From Paludibacteraceae bacterium (lineage in GTDB: Bacteria > Bacteroidota > Bacteroidia > Bacteroidales > Paludibacteraceae), in the NCBI GenBank assembly GCA_016297215.1, contig JAEDGZ010000019.1, positions 1-43,311 on the forward strand: 43,311 bases of DNA. Reading direction: 5' to 3'. The number at the start of each line of letters is the position of its first letter. The first letter of the stretch is position 1. The position numbers were made by a program, and so were the translations under genes. Below the pieces are notes generated by a model, which was not told the origin of the DNA, made no database searches, and saw nothing but the letters and a program-made list of their open reading frames with translations. Shown here piece after piece: positions 33,671-40,428 of this stretch.

Positions 33671-33745
33671 CTCCCTCCCTCGCAGGGTCCCCGAAAAATC
33701 TCAGATTTTTGGGGTGCTCTTGTAGGGAGGGTAGGGGAGGGTCCT
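33671..33745. repeat. Family D nested palindrome between ntrC-like gene and recF
   Basis: Outer arms CTCCCTCCCT and AGGGAGGG enclose a near-perfect hairpin (CCCCGAAAAATC, TCA, GATTTTTGGGG). It may end the upstream transcript, but it matches the dispersed GGGAGGG-GGGGAGGG repeat type seen at 41269-41308. Confidence 0.75.
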
Positions 33746-33749
33746 TTCT

Positions 33750-34925
33750 TTACACAAACATTTCTACATCGTTTTTGCTGATAGTGCTCCCGCCGAGGAT
33801 GAGCAACCGCTCCACCACGTTGCGCAGTTCGCGGATGTTCCCTGTCCACGAGCGGGCTTGCAGTGCCGCGATGGCATCCGCTGCGAAGGTCTTGCGGGCG
33901 ACGCCCATCTCCCCGCATATCAGTTCGTCGAAGTGATTGACCAGCAGCGGGATATCTTCCTTGCGCTCATCCAGTTTCGGCACGTGGATGGGTATCACGT
34001 TCAGTCGGTGGAACAAGTCCTCGCGGAAGCGATGGGCGGCTATCTCCGCTTGCAGGTCTTTGTTTGTCGCGGCTATCACGCGCACGTTCACTTTTATTGG
34101 CTTGTCGCTGCCCACGCGCGTTATCTCATTCTCTTGCAACGCACGCAGCACCTTCGTCTGCGCGGCGAGCGACATATCGCCTATCTCGTCGAGGAAGAGT
34201 GTCCCCCCGTCGGCTTGCTCGAACTTACCCGCACGGTCTTTCACTGCCCCCGTGAACGCCCCTTTCATGTGCCCGAACAACTCGCTCTCTATCAGCTCCG
34301 ACGGTATCGCGGCGCAGTTCACTTCCACCATCGGCTTGTCCGCCCGCAGGCTCCCTTCGTGCAGCAGCCGCGCCACCACCTCCTTGCCCGTGCCGTTGTC
34401 GCCGGTAATCATCACCCGCGCCTCGGTAGGAGCCACTTTCTCTATTATCCCCCGCACGCGCTGAATAGCCTCGCTCTCGCCTATCATCTGATTGCGTTTC
34501 CCCACTTTCTTGCGCAGCACGCTTATCTCCTGCTTGCTGCGGCTGTTCTCGGCTTTCAGGCTTTTCTGCTCCAGCGCGTTCTTCGTCGTAACGAGCAGAC
34601 GGTTCAGGTCCAGCGGCTTCTCGATAAAGTCGTAGGCACCTTTCTTCAGCGCCGTTACTGCCGTCTCCACGTCCGCGTGCCCCGAAATCATCACGATCGG
34701 ACACTCGCAAGCCTCCTCTTTCTGTAGCGTCTCCAGCACCTCAATGCCGTCCATCTCCGGCATCTTCACATCGCTGTAAATCAGGTCGTAGCCGCCCGTC
34801 TTGGCTTTCTCCACGCCCTGTTTGCCGTTCTCCGCGAGGTCTATCGTGTAGCCCTCAAACTCCAGTATCTCTTTCAGCGTGTTGCGTATCGCCCGCTCGT
34901 CGTCTATAATCAAAATCTTTGCCAT
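33750..34925 (-). CDS. NtrC-like sigma-54-dependent response regulator without HTH
   Basis: A 391-residue regulator. Start chosen at 34925 (MAKILIIDDERAIRN). The receiver domain (1-120) has the acidic pair D8/D9, phospho-acceptor D52 (IYSDVKMPEMDG) and lysine in FIEKPLDL. The AAA+ domain (about 140-375) has Walker A GDNGTGKEVVA, the sigma-54 contact loop GAFTGA, Walker B GGTLFLDEIGD and the sensor block WTGNIRELRNVVERLLIL. The protein stops soon after (SKNDVEMFV) and has no Fis-type DNA-binding domain. Short, HTH-free forms like this are usual in Bacteroidetes, so it is not a truncation. The target promoters and sensor kinase are not in this window. Confidence 0.93.
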   Translation of the reverse strand: MAKILIIDDERAIRNTLKEILEFEGYTIDLAENGKQGVEKAKTGGYDLIYSDVKMPEMDGIEVLETLQKEEACECPIVMISGHADVETAVTALKKGAYDFIEKPLDLNRLLVTTKNALEQKSLKAENSRSKQEISVLRKKVGKRNQMIGESEAIQRVRGIIEKVAPTEARVMITGDNGTGKEVVARLLHEGSLRADKPMVEVNCAAIPSELIESELFGHMKGAFTGAVKDRAGKFEQADGGTLFLDEIGDMSLAAQTKVLRALQENEITRVGSDKPIKVNVRVIAATNKDLQAEIAAHRFREDLFHRLNVIPIHVPKLDERKEDIPLLVNHFDELICGEMGVARKTFAADAIAALQARSWTGNIRELRNVVERLLILGGSTISKNDVEMFV

Positions 34926-34950
34926 AGTCCCAATGAAATCAAATTGCCCG

Positions 34951-34981
34951 CAAAGGTACGAAAAAAAACTGACATATGCAA
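34951..34981 (-). promoter_or_regulatory. Promoter of the NtrC-like gene
   Basis: On minus: TTG (34981-34979), 20 bp, TACCTTTG (34958-34951). The ATG is 26 bp downstream. Confidence 0.75.
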
Positions 34982-35463
34982 GGTCAGGCGGATTTTTTAG
35001 CAACAAAGCACCCTATTCTGCACCAATACCAACACTTCATCGAGCACATCCCGTGCTGCTAATCTCGAAAACGACTCGAAAACGACACGAAAACGACTCG
35101 AAAAAAGGACGAAAAAAGAAGCACCTTAAACCACGCGACTCCCGTGTGGAGAAATTGGCTAAAAACCAATAATCGAGAAATCTAATTTAGTACTTAATTT
35201 TAGCAGTCAAAGACTAAATTGAGGGTTGGTAATGAATGAACGAATAATTAATGGTAATTATATGTTAAAGAAAAATATCTGAACAAATTTTGGAAATTTT
35301 TGTTGAAATAAAAAAATCGTGTTTGTTTGTTTGTTGTATAAGTATCTTAATTCGTATGTTAATTAACGTGCAATATAAGCGTGTACTTTCAGCACTCAGA
35401 AACTAATCCTTTTGTGGTGGTGTGTTGAACAAAAGTATAGTGAAGCGAGAAAAAATCGGAAAA
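34982..35463. other. AT-rich intergenic region with an 11-bp tandem repeat
   Basis: No gene is seen. At 35066-35120 there are about five 11-bp units (CGAAAACGACT and decayed forms). Other contents are an AGCAGTCAAAGACTA element at 35202-35216 (shared with 39227-39241), an ATTAATGGTAATTATATGTT box near 35250, a short GTTT run and GTTAATTAAC at 35358. Confidence 0.55.
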
Positions 35464-35495
35464 TTTGCATAATTCAAAAAAAAGCAGTACCTTTG
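35464..35495 (+). promoter_or_regulatory. Promoter of gpsA
   Basis: TTTG at 35464-35467, a 20-bp spacer and TACCTTTG at 35488-35495. The ATG is 38 bp downstream. Nearly identical to 108-139. Confidence 0.8.
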
Positions 35496-35532
35496 CCGCG
35501 ATTTTTGCAGGATAAAGTTAGTCTTACTTATC

Positions 35533-36522
35533 ATGTTTAACAGAGTTGCTATATTAGGTTCGGGCAGTTGGGCGACCGCTTTGGCGAAGATAGCCCTGCA
35601 AAACCAGCCGAAGATAAATTGGTATATTCGTCGTCAGGAAGTGATTGACGAGTTTATCGCTACCGGCAAGAACCCGTCGTATCTGTCGATAGCGCAGTTT
35701 GATACCAGTCGTATTCGTTTTTCCTCCGATATCAACAGTATTATTTCTCAGTCGGATATCCTGATATTGGCTATCCCCTCTCCGTATGTTAGGCAGTCGC
35801 TTAACAAGATTCGTCGTAACATGACGCATAAGATTGTCATCTCGGCGGTGAAGGGTATGATACCCGATGAGAACATGGTCGTAACCGACTACCTGCACAG
35901 CCGCTTCAACATCCCTATGGAGCAATTGGGTATCATCGCGGGTCCGTGTCATGCGGAGGAGATAGCCCTCGAGCGCCTGTCGTACCTAACTATTGGTTGC
36001 GAGAAACTGGAGCATGCAGAGGAATGGGCATCGCTCTTCCGCACGCCGTTCGTGCATACGACGACGAGTACGGATGTGGTGGGATTGGAGTACTCGAGCG
36101 TCATGAAGAACATCTACGCGATAGCCGCAGGCATGTGCCAGAGCCTGCACTACGGCGATAACTTCATCTCGGTGCTGATGACCAATGCTATACAGGAGAT
36201 ACAGCGTTTCGCCGCCGCCACCTCGCCCGTACACCGCGACATCACGGCGAGCGGGTATTTAGGCGACATGCTGGTTACGGCATACTCGAAGTTCTCGCGC
36301 AATAGGCAGTTCGGACAGATGGTGGGCATGGGTTACTCCGTGAAAGCCGCGCAGATGGAGATGGAGATGGTGGCGGAAGGATACTATGGTACGCGCGCGA
36401 TATACCTTGCCAACCAGCGTATGCAGGTGGCGCTGCCGATAGTGGATGCGATGTACGCCATCCTCTACGACCGCCAATCGCCCATGTCGGTGATTAAGGC
36501 ACTGACGACAAAGTTGCGGTAA
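35533..36522 (+). CDS. gpsA: Glycerol-3-phosphate dehydrogenase [NAD(P)+]
   Basis: A 329-residue cytoplasmic enzyme that reduces dihydroxyacetone phosphate to sn-glycerol 3-phosphate for phospholipid synthesis. The Rossmann dinucleotide loop is VAILGSGSWATALA (residues 5-18). Further family blocks are ILAIPSPYVRQSL, ISAVKGMIPD, GIIAGPCHAEEIA, SSVMKNIYAIAAGMCQSLHYGDN (catalytic Lys) and ITASGYLGDMLVTAYSKFSRNR. Length and motifs are normal. It is the first of four plus-strand genes (gpsA, pgi, dtd and a phosphoesterase), separated from pgi by a family A repeat. Confidence 0.96.
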   Translation: MFNRVAILGSGSWATALAKIALQNQPKINWYIRRQEVIDEFIATGKNPSYLSIAQFDTSRIRFSSDINSIISQSDILILAIPSPYVRQSLNKIRRNMTHKIVISAVKGMIPDENMVVTDYLHSRFNIPMEQLGIIAGPCHAEEIALERLSYLTIGCEKLEHAEEWASLFRTPFVHTTTSTDVVGLEYSSVMKNIYAIAAGMCQSLHYGDNFISVLMTNAIQEIQRFAAATSPVHRDITASGYLGDMLVTAYSKFSRNRQFGQMVGMGYSVKAAQMEMEMVAEGYYGTRAIYLANQRMQVALPIVDAMYAILYDRQSPMSVIKALTTKLR

Positions 36523-36525
36523 TGC

Positions 36526-36558
36526 TGTCCGGCGTGCGCGGGCGTCCCCGCCTGCTAA
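36526..36558. repeat. Palindromic repeat family A, copy 3
   Basis: TGTCCGGCGTGCGCGGGCG, TCCC, CGCCTGCTAA. It begins four bases after the gpsA stop codon, and two ATTAAACATTAAA-type repeats follow it. Confidence 0.8.
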
Positions 36559-36586
36559 ACATTAAACATTAAAAATTTACCTTTAT

Positions 36587-37915
36587 ATGCAAGACATTCA
36601 ATTTTCGTATGCTAAGGCGGCGACTGCCGAAGCAGTGAACGCGTACAAAACGCAAGTAGCCAACTGCCAAGAGATGCTGGTGAAGGGCACCGGTGCAGGA
36701 AACGATTTCCTCGGATGGGTGAACCTGCCGGAAGACATCAAGCCGCAACTGGCGGATATCCAAGCCACCGCTAACCTGCTTCGCGAGAAGTGCGAGGTGA
36801 TAGTATGTATCGGTATCGGCGGGTCGTACCTCGGTGCAAAAGCCGTGAACGAGGCGCTGATGTCGTCCTTCGAGTGGCTCGAAGGCAAGAAGCCCGCGAT
36901 AGTATATGCCGGTCAGAACATCGGCGAGGACTACCTCTTTGAGTTGCAGGCGCTGCTGAAGAACAAACGCTTCGGTATCATCTCCATCTCGAAATCGGGT
37001 ACCACCACCGAGCCCGCGCTGGCTTTCCGTCTGCTCAAGACTCAACTGGAGCAACAGCAGGGCAAGGCAGAGGCAAAAGAACTCATTGTCTGCATCACCG
37101 ATGCCAAACGCGGTGCGCTCCGCACGCTGGCTACGCAAGAGGGCTACAAGACCTTCGTGATTGAGGATAACATCGGCGGTCGTTTCTCCGTATTGTCGCC
37201 CGTAGGTCTGCTGCCTATCGCTTGCGCAGGCTTCGACATCACCGCGCTCGTGGACGGTGCGGCGCGCATGGCAGAGGTATGCGGTATCGACACCCCGTTT
37301 GAGGAGAATCCCGCAGCGCAATACGCCGCTGCGCGCAACTTCCTCTACGGCGAGCAAGGCAAGAAAGTGGAGTTGCTGGTGAACTTCCATCCGAAACTGC
37401 ACTACGTGAGCGAGTGGTGGAAACAACTCTACGGCGAGTCGGAAGGCAAAGACGGCAAGGGTATCTTCCCTGCAAGCGTGGACTTCACCACCGACCTGCA
37501 CTCTATGGGACAGTATATCCAAGACGGTGAGCGCCACCTCTTCGAGACGGTAATCTCCGTAGAGACCCCGAACCACGAGGTGGACTTCCCCCACGATGAG
37601 GCAAACCTCGACGGACTGAACTTTCTCGCAGGCAAGCGCGTGGACGAGGTGAACAAGATGGCGGAACTCGGCACTATGCTCGCACACGTGGACGGCGGCG
37701 TACCCAACATGAAGATTACCTTGCCCGTACTCAACGAGTTCTATCTGGGCGAGTTGATTTATTTCTTCGAGCGCGCCTGTGGTATCTCCGGCTACATCCT
37801 CGGCGTCAATCCGTTTAACCAACCGGGTGTAGAGGCATACAAGAAGAACATGTTCGCTCTCTTAGACAAACCCGGCTACGAGGAGGCTTCGAAAGCGATT
37901 AAGGCAAGACTGTGA
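36587..37915 (+). CDS. pgi: Glucose-6-phosphate isomerase
   Basis: A 442-residue enzyme that interconverts glucose 6-phosphate and fructose 6-phosphate. It belongs to the short, Bacillus-like PGI type. Sugar-phosphate isomerase blocks are VCIGIGGSYLGAKAVNEAL, ISISKSGTTTEPALAFRLL, ENIGGRFSVLSPVGLLPIA-type (here DNIGGRFSVLSPVGLLPIAC), DLHSMGQYIQDG and the C-terminal NPFNQPGVEAYKKNMFALL with the catalytic Lys. Length is typical (about 440-450). A 417-residue frame on the opposite strand is only the antisense of this gene. A 14-bp perfect hairpin follows the stop. Confidence 0.96.
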   Translation: MQDIQFSYAKAATAEAVNAYKTQVANCQEMLVKGTGAGNDFLGWVNLPEDIKPQLADIQATANLLREKCEVIVCIGIGGSYLGAKAVNEALMSSFEWLEGKKPAIVYAGQNIGEDYLFELQALLKNKRFGIISISKSGTTTEPALAFRLLKTQLEQQQGKAEAKELIVCITDAKRGALRTLATQEGYKTFVIEDNIGGRFSVLSPVGLLPIACAGFDITALVDGAARMAEVCGIDTPFEENPAAQYAAARNFLYGEQGKKVELLVNFHPKLHYVSEWWKQLYGESEGKDGKGIFPASVDFTTDLHSMGQYIQDGERHLFETVISVETPNHEVDFPHDEANLDGLNFLAGKRVDEVNKMAELGTMLAHVDGGVPNMKITLPVLNEFYLGELIYFFERACGISGYILGVNPFNQPGVEAYKKNMFALLDKPGYEEASKAIKARL

Positions 37916-37922
37916 TAAGATG

Positions 37923-37958
37923 ATGAAGGATGAAGGACTTATTACCTTCATCCTTCAT
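37923..37958. terminator. Perfect hairpin between pgi and dtd
   Basis: ATGAAGGATGAAGG (37923-37936) and its exact complement (37945-37958) flank an 8-nt loop. There is no T tract, so it may stabilise or attenuate the transcript rather than end it. Confidence 0.55.
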
Positions 37959-37969
37959 TCGCTAAAATC

Positions 37970-38410
37970 ATGCGAGTAGTAATACAGCGAGTAACGAGTG
38001 CGAGCGTGCGGATAGACGGCAGCGTGGTGGGAGAAATCCGGAAAGGCTTTCTCCTGCTGGTGGGGATCACCCATACCGACACCCGCAAAGAGGTGGAGTA
38101 TGTTGCCAAGAAAGTGGCGCAGTTGCGAGTCTTTGAGGATGAAGCGGAAAAGATGAATCTCGCCCTAAAAGACATCGGCGGTGCAGTGCTCTCCGTATCC
38201 CAGTTCACGCTCTACGGCGACTGCTCCCACGGCAACCGACCCTCGTTCATCCAAGCCGCGCGCCCCGAGCAAGCCGAGCCGCTCTACGACTATTTCAACC
38301 AACTGCTGCGCGAGCAATACGGTCTGCACGTGGAGACAGGGCGTTTCGGAGCCGACATGAAAGTGAACTTGCTCAACGACGGTCCCGTAACAATACTTGT
38401 TGAAACTTGA
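37970..38410 (+). CDS. dtd: D-aminoacyl-tRNA deacylase
   Basis: A 146-residue DTD1-type enzyme that removes D-amino acids (and glycine) mischarged onto tRNA. Both active-site motifs are present: SQFTLYGD (about residues 77-84) and GPVTILVE near the end, where the cross-subunit Gly-cisPro sits. RVVIQRVTSASV at the N-terminus and RPSFIQAARPEQAEPLYDYF are also typical. It acts as a homodimer in the cytoplasm. It starts 12 bp after the pgi hairpin; no separate promoter is apparent, so it is probably co-transcribed with pgi. Confidence 0.96.
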   Translation: MRVVIQRVTSASVRIDGSVVGEIRKGFLLLVGITHTDTRKEVEYVAKKVAQLRVFEDEAEKMNLALKDIGGAVLSVSQFTLYGDCSHGNRPSFIQAARPEQAEPLYDYFNQLLREQYGLHVETGRFGADMKVNLLNDGPVTILVET

Positions 38411-38421
38411 AACAAAATCGC

Positions 38422-38453
38422 TGTCCGGGTGCGCAGGCGTCCTCGCCTGCTAA
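38422..38453. repeat. Palindromic repeat family A, copy 4
   Basis: TGTCCGGGTGCGCAGGCG, TCCT, CGCCTGCTAA, followed at 38455-38481 by a family E CAAATTGTCAAATTGTAAAA tract. It begins 12 bases after the dtd stop. Confidence 0.85.
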
Positions 38454-38484
38454 TAGTCAAATTGTCAAATTGTAAAATTAACCC

Positions 38485-39018
38485 ATGACCCGAATTGGAT
38501 TGTTGAGTGATACGCACGGGCTGCTGGATAAGCGCGTATTGGAGCATTTCCGCGATGTGGACGAGATATGGCATGCGGGCGATATAGGCAGCGTGGAAGT
38601 GCTGCAGCGCCTGCGTGAGTTCAAACCCACGCGGGCAGTGTTCGGCAACATGGATAGCGGCGATGTGCGCTATTCGCTGAGCGAGTTCTACCGCTTTCGG
38701 GTGGAAGACGTGAATGTGCTGATGACCCATATCGGAGGCTACCCGGGCAAGTACAACCCGTGGCTCATCCGTTGGTTTGAGCAGAGCCGAAAACGAAAAG
38801 AAGAGAATGCTGCCGACTCTCACAACATCATTGACCTCTTCGTCTGCGGGCACAGCCATATCCTCAAAGTGATGTACGACAAGCACTACGGCTTCCTCAC
38901 CATGAACCCGGGAGCCGCAGGCAAACAAGGATGGCAAACCGTGCAGACACTGCTCCGATTTGCCATAGACGGGAAAGAGATAAAAGACCTCGAGGTGATA
39001 GAGTTGGAGAGAAAATAG
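38485..39018 (+). CDS. YfcE/MJ0936-family metallophosphoesterase
   Basis: A 177-residue calcineurin-like phosphoesterase. Metal-binding motifs appear in order: D9-x-H11 (LLSDTHG), WHAGDIG, GNMDSGD (usually GNCD), LMTHIGGYPGKY and CGHSHILKV; NPGA follows. Small proteins of this family hydrolyse phosphodiesters and need Mn or similar metals; the natural substrate is not known. A charged segment (SRKRKEENAADS) lies between the last two metal motifs. It is the last gene of the plus-strand run starting at gpsA. A terminator pair follows at 39069-39148. Confidence 0.92.
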   Translation: MTRIGLLSDTHGLLDKRVLEHFRDVDEIWHAGDIGSVEVLQRLREFKPTRAVFGNMDSGDVRYSLSEFYRFRVEDVNVLMTHIGGYPGKYNPWLIRWFEQSRKRKEENAADSHNIIDLFVCGHSHILKVMYDKHYGFLTMNPGAAGKQGWQTVQTLLRFAIDGKEIKDLEVIELERK

Positions 39019-39068
39019 GCGATGAGCGAATAAAACAACTCAAACAGCATTCAGTACCACATAAAAAA

Positions 39069-39148
39069 GCGAGTAACTCCGTCGCCGGAAATCACTCGCC
39101 GTCAAGAGCCAAATACTAAGAAATCTTTTCATCAAGATTCTTTTTTTA
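39069..39148. terminator. Terminator region between phosphoesterase gene and ribF
   Basis: GCGAGT (39069-39074) pairs with ACTCGC (39094-39099). A second hairpin (AGAAATCTT/AAGATTCT, 39119-39141) is followed by a T run to 39147. The two genes converge here. Confidence 0.7.
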
Positions 39149-39224
39149 TTGTTGTTACATTGTTCGCTATTTGCACGCCCTGTTAATGTCGTTAATTAAC
39201 AGGAGCCGACTTATGTCAACACTT

Positions 39225-40091
39225 TCAGCAGTCAAAGACTATCATCTGCATGTCCTTCGCTATTTGCTCCCGAAGAGCCTCCAGCGAACCAAATTTCTGC
39301 TCTCCGCGAACAAAGTGCTCCAGCCGAAGGCAAAGCCGTTGCCCGTACACATCGCCCGCAAACCCTGCTAAATAGCCTTCTACGGTCGTGTGCTGATTGC
39401 CCACTGTCGGGTTGGTGCCGATATTCACAAGAGTAGGGTAGTCTTTTCCCCCCACGCGGCACCTGCCGGCATACACTCCCGCAGGAGGCAGCAGTTTCTC
39501 CGTCGCATAGTCGATGTTCGCCGTGGGGAAACCGATAGTGCGCCCGATGGCATTCCCGCGCACCACCTCGCCGCGGATGGAATAGGTATAGCCCAGCATC
39601 TTATTGGCTGCCTCCACATTCCCCGCCAGCAGAGCACGCCGTATCGCCGAACTGCTCACGTGCTCCAAGCCATCTTCCGTCAGTTCCTTGGCAGGCAACA
39701 CCTCTATCCCCGTCTCCATGCCTATGCGGGCATAGTCGCGAAAGTCCGTCAGACGGTCAGAGCCGAAGTGGTGGTCATAGCCCATCAGCAGCGCGCTCAC
39801 ACCCTCTTCGCGCAGCCTGCGCATGAACGCTGCGGCGGTCAGACTCCGTATGGCAGCGAAGGAAAGCACATGCACTTCCCCCTCCCGCTCCAGCAGCCGA
39901 AAACGCTCCTCGGGCGTGGTCAGCAATGGCGGACAAACGCCGCTCACCACCTCTTTCGGATGTTCTTGAAAAGTATAGATAGCCGACAAAAGCCCCCGCG
40001 CTTTGCCAAGTTCACACAGTTGCTCAAACAAGTATCGGTGCCCCAAATGCACCCCGTCGAAATATCCTATCGTCGCTATCTTTCCGTTCAT
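39225..40091 (-). CDS. ribF: Bifunctional riboflavin kinase/FAD synthetase
   Basis: A 288-residue enzyme converting riboflavin to FMN and FAD. Start chosen at 40091 (MNGKIATIGYFDGVHLGH); upstream in-frame codons belong to a family B repeat. The N-terminal nucleotidyltransferase domain has GYFDGVHLGHRYL, FQEHPKEV, LLMGYDHHFG and VSSSAIRRALLAGNVEAANKMLG. The C-terminal kinase domain has GNAIGRTIGFPTANI, GVYAG, VNIGTNPTV and the LEALREQIAKD end. Lengths fit. The last codons and stop overlap an AGCAGTCAAAGACTA element also found at 35202, so the extreme C-terminus (MIVFDC) may have been altered. It is read from 40342-40373 through a leader of about 245 nt full of repeats. Confidence 0.95.
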   Translation of the reverse strand: MNGKIATIGYFDGVHLGHRYLFEQLCELGKARGLLSAIYTFQEHPKEVVSGVCPPLLTTPEERFRLLEREGEVHVLSFAAIRSLTAAAFMRRLREEGVSALLMGYDHHFGSDRLTDFRDYARIGMETGIEVLPAKELTEDGLEHVSSSAIRRALLAGNVEAANKMLGYTYSIRGEVVRGNAIGRTIGFPTANIDYATEKLLPPAGVYAGRCRVGGKDYPTLVNIGTNPTVGNQHTTVEGYLAGFAGDVYGQRLCLRLEHFVRGEQKFGSLEALREQIAKDMQMIVFDC

Positions 40092-40100
40092 CTTTCTCAA

Positions 40101-40125
40101 GGAGGTGCGGTCTCCAGGCCGCACC
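40101..40125. repeat. Palindromic repeat family B, copy 2
   Basis: GGAGGTGCGGTCTCCAGGCC then GCACC, identical over 25 bp to copy 1 at 845-869. It ends nine bases before the ribF start codon and its hairpin could mask the ribosome entry site. Confidence 0.8.
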
Positions 40126-40150
40126 ATATAACCATTTTGCTATTCAATGT

Positions 40151-40182
40151 TGTCCGGGTGCGCAGGCGTCCCCGCCTGCTAA
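40151..40182. repeat. Palindromic repeat family A, copy 5
   Basis: Identical to copy 1 over 32 bp (TGTCCGGGTGCGCAGGCG, TCCC, CGCCTGCTAA). It lies in the ribF leader. Confidence 0.85.
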
Positions 40183-40275
40183 ACGACGTATAACACCAAT
40201 AACACCAATAACACCTGCAACAACCATAGCGTATATAAAAATTAATGGTTAATTATACGGTAATTATATGTTATC

Positions 40276-40334
40276 TGTATGAGTGCTAATTCCCGTAATT
40301 ATACGTTAGCGGTATGAGTGCTAATTCCCGTTTC
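40276..40334. repeat. Direct repeats between divergent ribF and PagL-like genes
   Basis: GTATGAGTGCTAATTCCCGT occurs twice (about 40276 and 40312), each preceded by a TTATACG/TTATATG box. The region between the two divergent promoters and ribF holds no gene. Confidence 0.6.
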
Positions 40335-40341
40335 CCGCCGA

Positions 40342-40373
40342 CAAAGGTACTGCTTTTTTGCCGAATACGCAAA
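40342..40373 (-). promoter_or_regulatory. Minus-strand promoter for ribF
   Basis: On minus: TTTG (40373-40370), 20 bp, TACCTTTG (40349-40342). Confidence 0.65.
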
Positions 40374-40388
40374 TTTTCCCTTGAAAGG

Positions 40389-40420
40389 TTTGCATATCTC
40401 GCAAAAATTAACTAATTTTG
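40389..40420 (+). promoter_or_regulatory. Promoter of the PagL-like gene
   Basis: TTTG at 40389-40392, 20 bp, TAATTTTG at 40413-40420. The ATG begins only 9 bp after the -7 box, so the mRNA may be nearly leaderless. Confidence 0.75.
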
Positions 40421-40428
40421 CACGCCTA

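Noticed and set aside
33750..34925. Truncated NtrC regulator (missing HTH)
   Set aside because: Short sigma-54 regulators ending just after the AAA+ domain are usual in Bacteroidetes, so this is not evidence of truncation.
36569..37822. 417-residue open frame opposite pgi
   Set aside because: It lies fully antisense to a well-supported pgi gene, has no recognisable domain and no promoter; it reflects codon bias of the sense strand.
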